Source of the DNA: Afipia sp.
GTDB lineage: Bacteria > Pseudomonadota > Alphaproteobacteria > Rhizobiales > Xanthobacteraceae
Length of the DNA stretch: 64,000 bases
Direction of reading: 5' to 3'
Assembly (NCBI GenBank): GCA_024508675.1
Contig: JANINQ010000021.1
Span: 62,001 to 126,000, forward strand
The notes beneath the pieces were generated by a model. It had not been told where the DNA came from, did no database searches, and worked only from the letters and a program-made list of their open reading frames with translations. Positions 10,526 to 19,630 of the stretch are shown here, in pieces (position 1 is the stretch's first letter; each line of letters begins with the position of its first letter). Position numbers and translations under genes: made by a program.

Positions 10526-10848
10526 TATTGGTCTCCTTGCCCATTGTGGACGGGACTCTCTCGCCCTCGTCAATGCTGAGGCTAACATGGAGTTTCCAAA
10601 CCGTGCCATCGAATTTCAAAACCGGGGGCAAAACTTTGTGACCGCCCGGAGCGTGCAGCGCATCATTCGATATGGTGGATCGCTGCATCGCAAAATGCCC
10701 CGTCGTTCAAAAAGGGCTTTACTCAAGCTCCGTGCTCATCCCAAGGTGCCCGCAACAATGACGCCGCAATGGCGCGCTTCTTCACCCCACATCTTGGATC
10801 GTGCAGCATTCTCCCACCGGGAGGAAACTCGCATTGGCAGGAGACCAT
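10526..10848. other. Intergenic region upstream of pqqA
   Basis: About 320 bases separate pqqA (minus) from the divergent small gene at 10849. No convincing gene is seen. The region should hold the promoters for both directions. A short hairpin CTCCC-ACC-GGGAG lies at 10811-10823, just before the plus-strand gene. Confidence 0.5.
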
Positions 10849-11196
10849 GTGAACTTGCCCCGTGCCCGCATCAAAATGTCCGATGCAGATATCGTCAGCC
10901 GGTTCGAACGGCTCGGCTATAAACTCGCCATCGACCAGATCGCCTTCACCACGGAAAGTGTCGAGGACTTTTACGACGCACGCGAGACGGAATGGACCGG
11001 AGTCGGCACCATCAAGATTTATGAGGAAGGCGGCTTGCTGCTGGTTGAAAAGGCCCAGCCGCGCGCGGGCCAGCCGACGCGCGACATCGCCGTGATCAGT
11101 CTCGGGCACGCGCGCGCCGTAATGGGCGTGCTCAGGCCGGACAAATCAACCGAACTGCCGCGATATGCCGGGCGTATGGAATCGTCCGACCGCTAG
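10849..11196 (+). CDS. Conserved-looking hypothetical protein, about 115 residues
   Basis: I do not recognise a family. The soluble protein has alternating strand-like segments (GTIKIYEEGGLLLVEK, DIAVISLGHA) and no signal peptide or membrane segment. A GTG at 10849 is chosen because AGGAG lies five bases upstream; an ATG at 10876 is the next option. It stands alone between the divergent pqq operon and the convergent phoB gene. Codon use looks like its neighbours. Confidence 0.55.
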   Translation: MNLPRARIKMSDADIVSRFERLGYKLAIDQIAFTTESVEDFYDARETEWTGVGTIKIYEEGGLLLVEKAQPRAGQPTRDIAVISLGHARAVMGVLRPDKSTELPRYAGRMESSDR

Positions 11197-11232
11197 ATTC
11201 GGATCACCGCCGGCACAGGCAGAGCCCTTGGC

Positions 11233-11940
11233 TCAGCTCTGCTCGGCCTTGGCGAAACGATCATCGAGCGCATAACCCGCGCCGCGCACAGTGCGGATCG
11301 GGTCGGACTCGCGCCCGAGATTCAGCAGCTTTCGCAGCCGACCGATGTGAACGTCCACGGTGCGCTCATCGATATAAATGTCGCGGCCCCAGACGCCATC
11401 GAGCAGCTGCTCGCGGCTGAACACACGTCCCGGATGCTCCAGGAAGAACTCCAGCAGGCGGTACTCCGTCGGCCCGAGATCGATCGGGCGGCCCGAGCGG
11501 GCAACACGGCGCCGATCCCGGTCCAGTTCGATGTCGCCAAAGGCAAGTACGGTAGCCAGACGCTCGGGGCTCGCCCGGCGCAGCAAGCCCTTTACACGAG
11601 CCAGCAATTCAGGAACCGAGAACGGCTTGACGATGTAGTCGTCTGCGCCGGTCGCAAGTCCCCGCACCCGCTCGCTTTCCTCGCCGCGCGCGGTCAGCAT
11701 GATGATCGGGATCTGCTTGGTTTCCGGGCGCGCACGCAGCCGGCGGCACAATTCGATCCCCGACAGACCAGGAAGCATCCAGTCGAGAACAATCAGGTCC
11801 GGAATATGCTCCTTGAGCCGGGTATCCGCATCGTCGCCACGTGCGACGGTTTCGACATCGTACCCTTCGGCATCAAGGTTGTAGCGAAGAAGCGTGGTCA
11901 ACGCTTCTTCGTCTTCGACAACAAGAATTCGGGCGCTCAT
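11233..11940 (-). CDS. phoB: Phosphate regulon response regulator PhoB
   Basis: The 235-residue protein has a receiver domain with phospho-acceptor D53 (in DLIVLDWMLPG) and conserved K in DDYIVKPFS. A C-terminal OmpR-type winged helix follows (TEYRLLEFFLEHPGRVFSREQLLDGVWG, RTVDVHIGRLRK). It is the last gene of pstSCAB-phoU-phoB, the usual alphaproteobacterial order. It activates Pho boxes under phosphate limitation; candidate boxes are present at 16608, 52947 and 57385. The partner kinase phoR is not in this window. Confidence 0.94.
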   Translation of the reverse strand: MSARILVVEDEEALTTLLRYNLDAEGYDVETVARGDDADTRLKEHIPDLIVLDWMLPGLSGIELCRRLRARPETKQIPIIMLTARGEESERVRGLATGADDYIVKPFSVPELLARVKGLLRRASPERLATVLAFGDIELDRDRRRVARSGRPIDLGPTEYRLLEFFLEHPGRVFSREQLLDGVWGRDIYIDERTVDVHIGRLRKLLNLGRESDPIRTVRGAGYALDDRFAKAEQS

Positions 11941-11964
11941 GCTCGATCCTTCAGTTGATTCAAT

Positions 11965-12681
11965 TTAGCTTCCTGACGCAGCCGTTGCAAAAGTCGTCAT
12001 GTCGCCCTTCGGGCGCTGATCGATCATCTGCTGGCCTTCAATCATGTAGAACACCGTCTCAGCGATGTTCGTGGCATGGTCACCGATCCGCTCGATGTTC
12101 TTGGCGCAGAACATCAGATGGATACAGAAGCCGATGTTGCGCGGATCTTCCATCATGTAGGTCAGCAGTTCGCGGAACAGCGAGGTACAGATCGCATCGA
12201 CCTCCTCGTCGCCCTTCCAGACCGTCATGGCGGCCGGCAGGTCATGCGCTGCATAAGCATCCAGCACGGACTTGACCTGCGACTGAACGAGGTCAGTCAT
12301 GTGCTCCAGGCCGCGGATGAGCTTCAGCGGATGGAAATCGCTGTCGAGCGCAGCAACTCGCTTGCCGATGTTCTTGGACAAATCACCGATCCGCTCGAGA
12401 TCGGTCGCGACACGCATCGAACTCACGATTTCGCGCAGGTCGACAGCCATGGGCTGGCGGCGTGCGATGGTGAGGACGGCACGTTCCTCAATGAGATGTT
12501 GCAGCTTGTCGATTTCTAGATCGGCGGCAACAACGCGCTTTCCGAGCGCGACGTCACGACGGATCAGGGCATCGACGGAATCGACGATCTGCCGTTCGGC
12601 AAGGCCGCCCATCTCGGCAACAAGCCGGTTGAGCTCCTGAAGATCGTCATCGAACGCCTTGGCGGTATGATCAGAACCCAT
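11965..12681 (-). CDS. phoU: Phosphate transport system regulator PhoU
   Basis: The 238-residue protein has two repeats of the PhoU helical-bundle signature (one around EIDKLQHLIEERAVLTIARRQPMAVDLR, one around LMFCAKNIERIGDHATNIAE). PhoU represses PhoR-PhoB signalling when phosphate is plentiful, acting with the Pst transporter. The ATG at 12681 is preferred because GGGAGAG precedes it; an earlier in-frame codon lies at 12699. It sits 26 bases after pstB. Confidence 0.93.
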   Translation of the reverse strand: MGSDHTAKAFDDDLQELNRLVAEMGGLAERQIVDSVDALIRRDVALGKRVVAADLEIDKLQHLIEERAVLTIARRQPMAVDLREIVSSMRVATDLERIGDLSKNIGKRVAALDSDFHPLKLIRGLEHMTDLVQSQVKSVLDAYAAHDLPAAMTVWKGDEEVDAICTSLFRELLTYMMEDPRNIGFCIHLMFCAKNIERIGDHATNIAETVFYMIEGQQMIDQRPKGDMTTFATAASGS

Positions 12682-12707
12682 GATATTTCTCTCCCGCAAA
12701 ATGCGCG

Positions 12708-13538
12708 TCAGCCGAAGCGGCCGGTGATGTAGTCTTGCGTGCGCCGATCCGTCGGCGACGTGAAGATCTTGTTGGTATCGTCGAACTCGACCAGTTCGCC
12801 GAGATACATGAACGCGGTCTTGTCCGACACACGCGCCGCCTGCTGCATATTATGCGTCACGATGGCGATCGTGTAGTCTTCCTTCAGTTCCTGGATCAGT
12901 TCCTCGACCTTGGCGGTCGAGATCGGATCGAGCGCCGAGCACGGTTCGTCGAACAGGATGACCTCGGGACGGACCGCAACAGTCCGGGCGATGCACAGAC
13001 GCTGCTGCTGGCCGCCCGACAGGCTGAGACCGCTGGCGTTCAATTTGTCCTTGACCTCATTCCAGAGCGCCCCGCCCTTCAGCGCGGCCTCCACGCGGCC
13101 GTCCATCTCGGATTTCGAGATCTTTTCGTACAGCCGGATGCCGAACGCGATGTTTTCATAGATCGTCATCGGGAATGGAGTCGGCTTCTGGAATACCATG
13201 CCGATCCGGGCGCGAAGCAGATTGAGATCGAGCTTCGGATCAAGAATGTTGGTGTTGTCCAGCATGAGCTGACCCACCGCGCGCTGACCAGGATAGAGGT
13301 CGTACATGCGGTTGAAGATGCGCAGCAGCGTGGACTTGCCGCAACCCGACGGGCCGATGAACGCCGTGACGCGGTTTTCGCCGAGCGTCAGGTTGATGTT
13401 TTTCAGCGCGTGGTGTTCGCCGTAGTAGAAATTCAGGTCGCGCGCAGTCACCTTGGCACGCGCGTCCGATTGACCGGCAACCCCCGGCACATGTCCCGCG
13501 CGGGGAAGATCAACGCTAACAGAAAGCTGCTCGCTCAT
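12708..13538 (-). CDS. pstB: Phosphate ABC transporter ATP-binding protein PstB
   Basis: The 276-residue ATPase carries Walker [10 protein letters not shown], the PstB-specific [14 protein letters not shown] segment, the LSGGQQQR signature and Walker [14 protein letters not shown]. It energises high-affinity phosphate import. Its start overlaps the pstA stop by four bases and AGAGGA precedes it. Confidence 0.96.
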   Translation of the reverse strand: MSEQLSVSVDLPRAGHVPGVAGQSDARAKVTARDLNFYYGEHHALKNINLTLGENRVTAFIGPSGCGKSTLLRIFNRMYDLYPGQRAVGQLMLDNTNILDPKLDLNLLRARIGMVFQKPTPFPMTIYENIAFGIRLYEKISKSEMDGRVEAALKGGALWNEVKDKLNASGLSLSGGQQQRLCIARTVAVRPEVILFDEPCSALDPISTAKVEELIQELKEDYTIAIVTHNMQQAARVSDKTAFMYLGELVEFDDTNKIFTSPTDRRTQDYITGRFG

Positions 13539-14380
13539 TTCGTTTTCCTCTCGGCGCCGAGGACGCGTGCGCCAACATTAAGGGCAAGAACGGTAAAGGT
13601 AATCAGCAGAGCTCCGGTCCATGCGAGCTGTTTCCAGTATTCGTATGGGCTCTGGACGAAGTTGTTGATGGTCACCGGCAGGTTGGCCATCGTCTTGGTG
13701 AGGTCGAGGCTGAAGAACTGATTGCTCAGCGCGGTGAACAGCAGCGGCGCGGTTTCACCCGCGACACGTGCCGTCGCCAGCAACACACCGGTGATGAGGC
13801 CGGAACGCGCTGCCCGATAAGCGATCCGCTTGATCACAAGGGAACGCGGCAGGCCGAGCGCGGAAGCTGCTTCACGCAGAGGATTGGGCACCAGACCTAG
13901 CATGTCTTCCGTCGTGCGGACCACAACCGGGATAACGATCACCGCCAAAGCCAGCGTACCGGCAAGGGCCGAGAAACCGCCCATCGGAACAACAACCGCA
14001 CCATAAACAAACAGACCAATGATGATCGATGGCGCGCTGAGCAGAATGTCGTTGATGAAGCGGATCACCGATGTGAGCCGGTCATGCTTGCCGTACTCGG
14101 CGAGATAAGTACCCGCGAACAGCCCGATCGGAGCGCCGATGCCGACACCGAGCACCGTCATGATGATCGAGCCGACGATGGCGTTCAGAAGTCCGCCCTC
14201 CGTCGATCCCGGCGGCGGCGTGTTCTCGGTGAAGATGCTGAGGTGCAGACCGGCAAGGCCATTATAGAGCAGCGTGAACAGGATCAGCGCGAGCCAGGTC
14301 ACACCGAACACAGCCGCACCAAGACAAAGGAAGCGGATGACGATGTCCGAGCGGCGGCGGGAGGCATAAATCGGGTTCAT
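13535..14380 (-). CDS. pstA: Phosphate ABC transporter permease PstA
   Basis: The 281-residue inner-membrane protein has six predicted hydrophobic segments and the permease EAA-type loop ([29 protein letters not shown]). It forms the membrane channel with PstC. The start follows the pstC stop by a single base. Confidence 0.94.
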   Translation of the reverse strand: MNPIYASRRRSDIVIRFLCLGAAVFGVTWLALILFTLLYNGLAGLHLSIFTENTPPPGSTEGGLLNAIVGSIIMTVLGVGIGAPIGLFAGTYLAEYGKHDRLTSVIRFINDILLSAPSIIIGLFVYGAVVVPMGGFSALAGTLALAVIVIPVVVRTTEDMLGLVPNPLREAASALGLPRSLVIKRIAYRAARSGLITGVLLATARVAGETAPLLFTALSNQFFSLDLTKTMANLPVTINNFVQSPYEYWKQLAWTGALLITFTVLALNVGARVLGAERKTK

Positions 14381-14381
14381 G

Positions 14382-15401
14382 TTATTTTCCCGCCTTGGTT
14401 TCGAGACGCATCAGCATCAAGCGCGCGGCTGCCAGCACGAAGAACGTCAGCACGAACAGCAAAAGACCGAGCAGGATGAGGCCCGACTGGTGAAGGCCGT
14501 CGCTCTCCGCGAACTCGCTGGCGATCGCCGCTGAAATTGTCGTGCCGGGGGCAAAGATCGATGACGATATCCGGAACGAGTTTCCGATGATGAAGGTAAC
14601 AGCCATCGTTTCGCCGAGGGCGCGACCGAGGGCCAGCATGACGCCGCCGATGACGCCAACCCGCGTATAGGGGATGACCACGTTGCGAACCACTTCCCAG
14701 GTCGTGCAGCCAACACCATAAGCCGCCTCTTTGAGCACCGGCGGGACCGTCTTGAAGACGTCAACCGAGATCGCGGTGATGAACGGCAGCACCATGATCG
14801 CCAGAATCAGCGCGGCATTGAACAGGCTGAGATAGGACGGTGGACCCGCAAAGATCGATCCGAGAACCGGAATGCCGTCAAAGATACGGATCATGAAAGG
14901 CTGGAACGTGTTCGCGAGGAACGGCCCGAGGACGAAGAAACCCCACATGCCGTAAATGATCGACGGAACACCTGCGAGCAATTCAACGGCGATGCCGATC
15001 GGGCGGCGCAGCCACTGCGGGCAGAGTTCGGTCAGGAAGATCGCAATGCCAATTCCGACCGGAATGGCGATCAGCATCGCAATCACTGAGGTCACCAGCG
15101 TGCCGTAGATCGGACCCAAGGCACCGAGCACAGGAGGATCAGCCGACGGCGCCCAGCGCTGCGTCGTGAGGAATGCGAAGCCGTATTCCTTGAGCGCGGG
15201 CCACGCGCCCACAATCAGGGAAAGAATGATGCCGCCGAGAATGAGGAGAACCGCAATGGCACATGCGCGGGTCGTCCAGTAGAATGCCTTATCGCCGAAC
15301 TTGAAAGCACTCAGAGCTTTCGCGCGATCATACGGTCCGGCTGCTGCTTCCATCGAGGTGCTCTGAACGGCCATCTCTGCCACGCTCGTCCCCTGTCCCA
15401 T
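14382..15401 (-). CDS. pstC: Phosphate ABC transporter permease PstC
   Basis: The 339-residue inner-membrane permease has about six hydrophobic segments and an EAA loop ([30 protein letters not shown]). It has a soluble N-terminal region of about 40 residues. The first ATG at 15401 is used, with a weak GAG upstream; an ATG at 15374 is an alternative. An intrinsic terminator between pstS and this gene suggests it is transcribed at lower levels than pstS. Confidence 0.93.
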   Translation of the reverse strand: MGQGTSVAEMAVQSTSMEAAAGPYDRAKALSAFKFGDKAFYWTTRACAIAVLLILGGIILSLIVGAWPALKEYGFAFLTTQRWAPSADPPVLGALGPIYGTLVTSVIAMLIAIPVGIGIAIFLTELCPQWLRRPIGIAVELLAGVPSIIYGMWGFFVLGPFLANTFQPFMIRIFDGIPVLGSIFAGPPSYLSLFNAALILAIMVLPFITAISVDVFKTVPPVLKEAAYGVGCTTWEVVRNVVIPYTRVGVIGGVMLALGRALGETMAVTFIIGNSFRISSSIFAPGTTISAAIASEFAESDGLHQSGLILLGLLLFVLTFFVLAAARLMLMRLETKAGK

Positions 15402-15462
15402 TCACTCTAGTTGAGGTCTGTCGACCGTACATATTCAGTCGGCGTCAAGCGCCGGAAGAAAA

Positions 15463-15489
15463 CGGAGGAGAGGTTTGCCCTCTCCTCCG
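15463..15489 (-). terminator. Intrinsic terminator/attenuator between pstS and pstC
   Basis: On the minus strand a perfect 11-base stem (CGGAGGAGAGG, 15489-15479, with 15473-15463) closes a five-base loop and is followed by TTTTCTT. This is a textbook Rho-independent terminator located right after pstS. Partial read-through would give excess binding protein over permease. Confidence 0.85.
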
Positions 15490-15498
15490 GAATATTGC

Positions 15499-16509
15499 TT
15501 AGCTCTTGATGTCAGCCGACCAGGTCTTTTCGATCAGCTTGACCACTGGTTCCGGCATCGGAATGTAGTCGAGCTCTTCGGCAGCCTTGGCGCCCTTTTC
15601 GAACGACCACTTGAAGAACTTGATGGCTTCAGCCGAAGCGGCCTTATCGACCGGGGTCTTGTGCATCAGGATGAAGGTCGCGGCAGTGATCGGCCAGGAC
15701 GCATCACCCGGCTGGTCGGTCAGGATCACGTAGTAGCCAGGAGCCTTGGCCCAGTCGGCGTTCGACGCGGCTGCCTGGAACGCAGCAATGGTCGGCTGCA
15801 CAGCCTTGCCAGCCTTGTTGATCAGTCCTGCGTAGGTCAGCTTGTTCTGCTTCGCATAGGCATACTCGACATAACCGATCGAGTTCTTGGTCTGGCCGAC
15901 GTTACCGGCGACACCTTCGTTGCCCTTGGCGCCAACGCCGGTGGGCCACTCAACAGCGGTACCCTGACCGACCTTCGCCTTCCACTCGGCGTTAGCCTTG
16001 GACAGGTAATCGGTGAAGTTGAAGGTGGTTCCCGAACCGTCCGAGCGGCGCACGACGGTGATCGCGTCGGTCGGCAGGGTCAGCTTCGGATTGAGCTTGG
16101 CGATGGCCGGGTCGTTCCACTTGGTCACCTTGCCAAGGTAGATGTCGCCGAGCAGTTCGCCCGAGAGCACGAGTTCACCCGGCTTGATGCCTTCGAGGTT
16201 CACGACAGGCACGATAGCGCCCATGACCTGCGGCCACTGGATCAGGCCGTCCTTCTCGAGCTGTTCAGCCTTGAGCGGCGCATCGGTCGCACCGAAGGTC
16301 ACGGTCTTCGCCTGGATCTGCTTGATGCCGGCGCCTGAACCGATCGACTGATAGTTCAGACCGTTGCCGGTCTCTTTCTTGTAGGCGTCAGCCCACTTCG
16401 AATAGATGGGGAACGGGAACGTCGCGCCCGCGCCGGTGATGTCTGCGGCAAATGCCGAGGTCGATGCGGCAACAAGGCCAGCAGCAACCACTGTTTTGAT
16501 GAAATTCAC
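15499..16509 (-). CDS. pstS: Phosphate ABC transporter substrate-binding protein PstS
   Basis: The 336-residue periplasmic protein has a signal peptide ending AFAAD and then the PstS hallmark [17 protein letters not shown], with the phosphate-binding [15 protein letters not shown] later. A GTG start at 16509 is preferred because GGAGAG precedes it and the signal peptide begins there. A longer frame to 16539 adds residues that do not resemble a signal. A Pho box lies about 100 bases upstream. Confidence 0.95.
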   Translation of the reverse strand: MNFIKTVVAAGLVAASTSAFAADITGAGATFPFPIYSKWADAYKKETGNGLNYQSIGSGAGIKQIQAKTVTFGATDAPLKAEQLEKDGLIQWPQVMGAIVPVVNLEGIKPGELVLSGELLGDIYLGKVTKWNDPAIAKLNPKLTLPTDAITVVRRSDGSGTTFNFTDYLSKANAEWKAKVGQGTAVEWPTGVGAKGNEGVAGNVGQTKNSIGYVEYAYAKQNKLTYAGLINKAGKAVQPTIAAFQAAASNADWAKAPGYYVILTDQPGDASWPITAATFILMHKTPVDKAASAEAIKFFKWSFEKGAKAAEELDYIPMPEPVVKLIEKTWSADIKS

Positions 16510-16864
16510 TGGGTCTCTCCATCGTGTGAGCGGGTGCACAATCGTCGGAGATTGGCTCCCGAGGCCGCCTCTTTAGAGGTCCGGCATAGAGCTTTTATGG
16601 AGGTTGGATGACAGTCGTGTGACACCCGCCGGAAGCACAGGATACCGTCGAAGATACCCGTATATCCATTTGATAAATATCGATAAATTACTACTTGGCG
16701 CAAATGGCCAAATTATCGGCAGAAGCAGATTTTTAACGACTGTGAATGCCGATTACGACAGTCTGCAACGCGCACGGCGCGCCGTGAGTCACACAGCTGC
16801 GCCTCTGTGAAACGCTATAATCTGGCGTTGTTGCCAGTACGCGTGCCCCGGCAGCGAGGCGGCC
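16510..16864. other. pstS promoter region (355 bases without a gene)
   Basis: This gap lies between the 3' end of the formate dehydrogenase alpha gene and pstS, both on the minus strand. It holds the Pho box at 16608-16625, a small hairpin CCTCT-TT-AGAGG near 16568, and a 14-base perfect palindrome (CACGGCGCGCCGTG, 16773-16786). A TCACACAG/CTCTGTGA near-inverted repeat lies at about 16790-16809 and may mark the end of the fds transcript. No coding frame is convincing. Confidence 0.6.
16608..16625 (-). promoter_or_regulatory. Pho box upstream of pstS
   Basis: Read on the minus strand the site is GTGTCACACGACTGTCAT. This is two heptamers of CTGTCAT type spaced by four bases, the PhoB-binding consensus. 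It lies about 100 bases before the pstS start. Two similar boxes precede phnG and phnC. Confidence 0.8.
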
Positions 16865-19630
16865 CTATTCGGCCGCCGTGCGCAGTTCAGCCCGCTCGAC
16901 GCGCACCGCACAGAACTTGAATTCGGGGATCTTCCCGAACGGATCGAGTGCGGGATTGGTGAGCAGGTTCGCTGCCGCTTCCGCGTAACAGAACGGCATG
17001 AACACCATGTTCTCGGGCACGTCGCGGTCCGAACGGACCTTGACCTCAATCGCGCCGCGTCGCGTCTCTAATCGGATGAAGTCGCCGGGCCAGACGTCGA
17101 TGCGCCGCATGTCCTTTGGCGACATGAAGGCGACGGCTTCCGGTTCAATGCTGTCCAGCACCCCGGATCGCCGCGTCATCGAACCCGTGTGCCAATGCTC
17201 AAGCACGCGGCCCGTCGAAAGCACCATGGGATACTCGTCGTCCGGAATCTCGTCGGGCGCCGTAACCCGCGCCGGCACGATCTTGCCGCGGCCGCTCTCG
17301 GTCGGGAAACCTGTGGTGAAAATGATTTCGTTGCCTGGCTTGCACGGATCATCGACCGGATAGGTCACCGCGCCATCGCGCTCAAGCCTCTCCCATGTGA
17401 TGTTTTTCAGCGACGGCATCACGTGCGTCATTTCCGTAAACACGTCGGCGGGACCCCGATAGTTCCAGTCCAGCCCCATCCGCCTGGCGATCTCCTGAAT
17501 GATCCACAAGTCCTGACGGGCATCACCCGGCGGCTTCACCACCTGACGTGCGATCTGTACGCGCCGGTCCGTATTCGTGAACGAACCTTCCTTCTCCGCA
17601 AAAGCAGAGGCCGGCAGGATGACGTCGGCATGGAATGCCGTCTCTGTTACGAACAGATCCTGCACCACCAGATGCTCAAGCATCGCCAGAGCCTGACGGG
17701 CGTGCTGCAGATCGGGGTCCGACATCGCGGGATTCTCACCCTCGATATACATGCCGGTAATGTTGCCCGCGTGGATGGCGTCCATGATCTCGACAACGGT
17801 TAATCCGCGAACCGGATCGAGTTCCTGATGCCAGAGATGTTCGAATGGCTGACGCAGATCGACGCGGCCCACCGGCTGGTAGTCCGGAAGAAACATCGGG
17901 ATGAGGCCGGCATCGGACGCACCCTGCACGTTGTTCTGGCCCCGCAACGGATGAAGACCCGCGCCAGGACGGCCGATCTGTCCCGTGGTCAGCGCAAGCG
18001 CAATCAGGCATCGCGCATTGTCGGTCCCGTGGACATGCTGGCTGACACCCATGCCCCAGAAGATGATCGACGACTTCGCCTTTGCATACATGCGCGCGAC
18101 CTCGCGCAGCGTATCGGCAGGAATTCCGCAGATCGGCGCCATCTTCTCCGGCGGGAATTCCTTGATCTTCTCCTTGAGATCATCAAACCCCTCGGTATAT
18201 CCGGCGATGTATTGCGCGTCGGTCAGACCCTCAGTGATGATCGTGTGAAGCATCGCATTCAGCATCGCGACATCGCTGCCGGGCTTGAACTGCAAATGCT
18301 TGTAGGCGTGGCGCGACAATGTCTGCCGGCGCGGGTCCATCACGATCAGCTTGGCGCCCTTCTTGGTCGCGTTCTTGATGAAGGTAGCCGCGACCGGATG
18401 GTTGACCGTGGGATTGGCGCCGATGACGATGATCACCTCGGCGTCAGCCGCCGCGGCGAACGGCGCAGACACCGCGCCGGAGTTCAAGCCCTCCATGAGA
18501 GCGGCGACTGACGACGCGTGACACAGGCGGGTGCAGTGATCGACGTTATTGGAGCCGAAGCCGGTCCGCACCAGCTTCTGAAACAGATAGGCTTCTTCAT
18601 TGGAGCCCTTGGCCGATCCGAAACCGGCCAGCGCCTTGACGCCCTTCTCATCGCGGATTTTGACAAGGCCGCGCGCGGCAATATCGAGCGCCTCTTCCCA
18701 CGAGGCTTCGCGGAAATGCGTGAACGGATTGGCCGGATCAACCTGATCGTTCGCATCCTTCCTGGCATTCGGCAGCCGCACCAGCGGCTTGGTAATGCGA
18801 TGAGGATGATGGATGTAATCGAAGCCGAAACGCCCCTTCACGCAAAGGCGATTGTGATTGGCCGGGCCATCGCGGCCCTCGGCATAGACGATCTTCTCGT
18901 CCTTGATCTGATAATCGACCTGACAGCCAACGCCGCAGAACGGGCACAGCGAAGCGACAGTCTTGTCGGGATAGACAGTGCGGGTCTGATTGTCATCCAG
19001 ATAGGCGGACGGCATCAGCGCTCCGGTCGGGCAAGCTTGCACGCACTCACCGCACGCAACGCAGGTGGACTCACCCATCGGATCGTCAAAGTCGAATACA
19101 ATCTTGGCGTCGTGATTGCGGTAGGCCATGCCGATGACATCGTTGACCTGAACCTCGCGGCAAGCGCGCACGCAAAGCCCGCACTGGATGCATGCATCAA
19201 GGTTGACGCGCATCGCGGGATGGCTGGCGTCAGCCGTCCATCGCTCAGCTGCCGGGAAACGGCTTTCGGTCACTTCAACCTTGTCAGCCCAATTCCAGAA
19301 CTTGGAATCGGGATCGTGCGACGTCTCGCGTGCCGGCTGATCGGCAACGAGAAGCTCCATCACCATCTTGCGGGCAGAAACAGCGCGCACACTCGCGGAT
19401 TTCACCTTCATGCCGACATTCGGCATGCGCTTGCAGGACGCTGCCAGCACGCGCTCACCTTCGATTTCCACCATGCAGGCCCGGCAGTTGCCGTCGGCGC
19501 GGTAGTCCGGCTTCGGTGAGTAGCAAAGATGCGGAATGTCAGTGCCTTCGCGCTTGGCCACCTGCCAGATCGACTCGCCCGGCTGGGCTTCGACCATTTT
19601 CCCGTCCAGTTCGAACTGAATCTTGGTCAT
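16865..19630 (-). CDS. fdsA: NAD-dependent formate dehydrogenase alpha subunit (FdsA-like)
   Basis: The 921-residue protein is a cytoplasmic molybdenum/tungsten bis-MGD formate dehydrogenase. It has an N-terminal [2Fe-2S] domain (C36, C49, C52, C66) and a histidine/cysteine-rich linker. A double [4Fe-4S] domain follows (C147-C157 and C190-C200), then the catalytic domain with its own cluster (C229, C232, C236, C263). The active-site pair is C370-H371 in RLCHAS, so it uses cysteine and not selenocysteine. The C-terminal MGD-binding domain includes LSTGRVLEHWHTGSMTRR. It oxidises formate to CO2 and passes electrons to the fused FdsG-FdsB subunit, whose gene it overlaps by four bases. No small FdsD gene is seen after it. 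Confidence 0.92.
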   Translation of the reverse strand: MTKIQFELDGKMVEAQPGESIWQVAKREGTDIPHLCYSPKPDYRADGNCRACMVEIEGERVLAASCKRMPNVGMKVKSASVRAVSARKMVMELLVADQPARETSHDPDSKFWNWADKVEVTESRFPAAERWTADASHPAMRVNLDACIQCGLCVRACREVQVNDVIGMAYRNHDAKIVFDFDDPMGESTCVACGECVQACPTGALMPSAYLDDNQTRTVYPDKTVASLCPFCGVGCQVDYQIKDEKIVYAEGRDGPANHNRLCVKGRFGFDYIHHPHRITKPLVRLPNARKDANDQVDPANPFTHFREASWEEALDIAARGLVKIRDEKGVKALAGFGSAKGSNEEAYLFQKLVRTGFGSNNVDHCTRLCHASSVAALMEGLNSGAVSAPFAAAADAEVIIVIGANPTVNHPVAATFIKNATKKGAKLIVMDPRRQTLSRHAYKHLQFKPGSDVAMLNAMLHTIITEGLTDAQYIAGYTEGFDDLKEKIKEFPPEKMAPICGIPADTLREVARMYAKAKSSIIFWGMGVSQHVHGTDNARCLIALALTTGQIGRPGAGLHPLRGQNNVQGASDAGLIPMFLPDYQPVGRVDLRQPFEHLWHQELDPVRGLTVVEIMDAIHAGNITGMYIEGENPAMSDPDLQHARQALAMLEHLVVQDLFVTETAFHADVILPASAFAEKEGSFTNTDRRVQIARQVVKPPGDARQDLWIIQEIARRMGLDWNYRGPADVFTEMTHVMPSLKNITWERLERDGAVTYPVDDPCKPGNEIIFTTGFPTESGRGKIVPARVTAPDEIPDDEYPMVLSTGRVLEHWHTGSMTRRSGVLDSIEPEAVAFMSPKDMRRIDVWPGDFIRLETRRGAIEVKVRSDRDVPENMVFMPFCYAEAAANLLTNPALDPFGKIPEFKFCAVRVERAELRTAAE

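Noticed and set aside
11200-16630. phoR sensor kinase in the pst operon
   Set aside because: All frames here are accounted for by pstSCAB, phoU and phoB; no histidine kinase motif is present, so phoR must be elsewhere.
16773-16786. 14-base palindrome CACGGCGCGCCGTG downstream of fdsA as a terminator
   Set aside because: It has no loop and no T tract, and GC-rich palindromes of this size arise by chance; noted only within the intergenic entry.
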